From: Bacillota bacterium
GTDB taxonomy: Bacteria; Bacillota; Clostridia; Christensenellales; Aristaeellaceae
Assembly: GCA_023444095.1 (NCBI GenBank)
Contig: JAEZRP010000031.1
Location: forward strand, 1 to 64,000
Direction of reading: 5' to 3'
DNA: 64,000 nucleotides
Shown here: piece by piece, positions 63,442 to 64,000 of the stretch
Layout: each line of letters opens with the position of its first letter
How positions within the stretch are numbered: position 1 is the stretch's first letter
Notes under the pieces: model-generated
Database searches by the model: none
What the model was told of the DNA's origin: nothing
The model's input: the letters and a program-made list of their open reading frames with translations, nothing else
Program-made: the position numbers and the translations under genes

Positions 63442-64000
63442 ATGAAGCGAAGAAACATACTCGGCTGGATCGGCGTGGCGATCACCGTCGCCTTTTCCGG
63501 GCTCTGGGCATACTGGGGGGCTTTCGAGAACTTTCACGAGGGCTGGTACGCCGATTCTCTCCTCGAAAATCTGGCGATGCTTCTCGTTCAATACCTCTCG
63601 TTTTCGATTGCCTTTGTTTTGCTCTCGCTCATTTCGCTCAAGTGGAAGCGCTTTGGCCTCGCGCTGCACCTTGCTTTGGGTGCGTTCTGCGCCTGGTTCT
63701 TTTCGGGCGCACAGTTCGACGTGCTATGGCTCTTGATCGTGCTCCCGTTTGCGGCTCTGGGACTGATCTATTTCCTTGGCGACCCGCATCCGCGTAAATG
63801 GGCGCGCACGGTGATCGTGCTTGTGCCGCTCATCGTCTCCCTCGCGATCTCCGTCCCGCAGGGAATCAAGGTGTCAAAGCGGGTGGACGACGGCGACCTC
63901 GGATTGCGCGTCGTCGAAGGAAACGGCATGACGCTCGCGTGGGCGCCGCGTGGGCCAGGCTGGCCCGACGAAGGCGTGACGTGGGAGGAGGCGTGCGAGC
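63442..64000 (+). CDS. Membrane protein, unfinished at the window edge
   Basis: At least 186 codons are open from ATG 63442 (SD GGGAGGTG) to the edge. The protein starts MKRRNILGWIGVAITVAF and has about five hydrophobic segments (about 7-25, 45-68, 73-90, 95-113, 122-140). After the last, the outward-facing part begins (GNGMTLAWAPRGPGWPDEGV then TWEEACE), a wording reminiscent of formylglycine-enzyme-like or DUF1566 modules (W.EA..C). That link is weak because the domain is cut. Confidence 0.75.
   Translation, partial: MKRRNILGWIGVAITVAFSGLWAYWGAFENFHEGWYADSLLENLAMLLVQYLSFSIAFVLLSLISLKWKRFGLALHLALGAFCAWFFSGAQFDVLWLLIVLPFAALGLIYFLGDPHPRKWARTVIVLVPLIVSLAISVPQGIKVSKRVDDGDLGLRVVEGNGMTLAWAPRGPGWPDEGVTWEEACE

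Noticed and set aside
61071..63485. 804-codon antisense frame opposite the rhamnosidase gene
   Set aside because: Shadow of a clear GH78 gene, no start signal, no domain.

Overview
This is a GC-rich stretch of bacterial chromosome, almost certainly from a Gram-positive, Clostridia-like Firmicute, possibly an uncultured gut or rumen lineage. The signs are T-box leaders on thrS and cysS, a BofA-family sporulation gene, a B12 riboswitch, the GGGtGRT-family protein, an AbgB-like peptidase, an ECF transporter core, strong AGGAGG ribosome binding sites with ATG, GTG and TTG starts, and many TG-N-TATAAT promoters. I see no rRNA, tRNA, CRISPR array, insertion sequence, integrase or phage gene.

Layout. 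1-500: start of rpsB (minus) with a possible pseudoknot leader, then the T-box of thrS. 500-5150: thrS, a small membrane protein and bofA (plus), facing a minus-strand operon of two tandem NUDIX genes and an APH-like kinase. 5.2-8.8 kb: pgk-tpiA-gpmI (minus). 8.9-13.4 kb: ecfA1-ecfA2-ecfT-truA, a short pyrophosphatase-like gene, ybaK and a membrane protein. 13.5-15.3 kb: an IscU-like scaffold and a GGGtGRT protein. 15.3-22.6 kb: a small membrane protein, a MATE exporter, and uvrB / TIM-barrel gene / uvrA behind a LexA-like box. 22.7-25.2 kb: a zinc-ribbon membrane protein, its broken copy, and an AbgB-like amidohydrolase. 25.3-32.4 kb: a cobalamin-riboswitch operon for B12 salvage and uptake (cobT, cobU, cobS, a short cobU-like gene, cobC, cobO, btuFCD). 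32.5-35.0 kb: a TIM-barrel/acyl-CoA synthetase fusion. 35.2-40.0 kb: GNAT, VOC and NUDIX genes, then a TPM / LemA / TelA / XpaC envelope operon (minus). 40.1-46.4 kb: exoA and an inositol-phosphatase gene from overlapping divergent promoters, a decayed glycosidase fragment, and a T-box cysS operon with GNAT, GNAT-methyltransferase, NUDIX and ABM-like genes. 46.4-49.7 kb: a collapsed two-component locus, an EamA transporter, a nitroreductase, a glutaredoxin-like protein and a URO-D-like protein. 49.8-57.2 kb: ATP sulfurylase CysD and CysNC, two CDP-glycerol-type glycerophosphotransferases, a polysaccharide pyruvyl transferase and a PAPS-type sulfotransferase. 57.2-60.2 kb: deoC-nfnA-nfnB (minus). 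60.4-64.0 kb: a GH78 rhamnosidase and an unfinished membrane-protein gene.

How the genes work together. The B12 genes form a salvage route without corrin-ring synthesis in view. The 49.8-57.2 kb genes read as one pathway: sulfate is activated to PAPS and a sulfotransferase sits beside teichoic-acid-like polymerases and a pyruvyl transferase, while no PAPS or sulfite reductase is present in the window. I infer a sulfated, possibly pyruvylated, polyol-phosphate surface polymer. This is the most interesting system in the window. Three deletion scars (23.4, 41.9 and 46.4 kb) show local gene decay.
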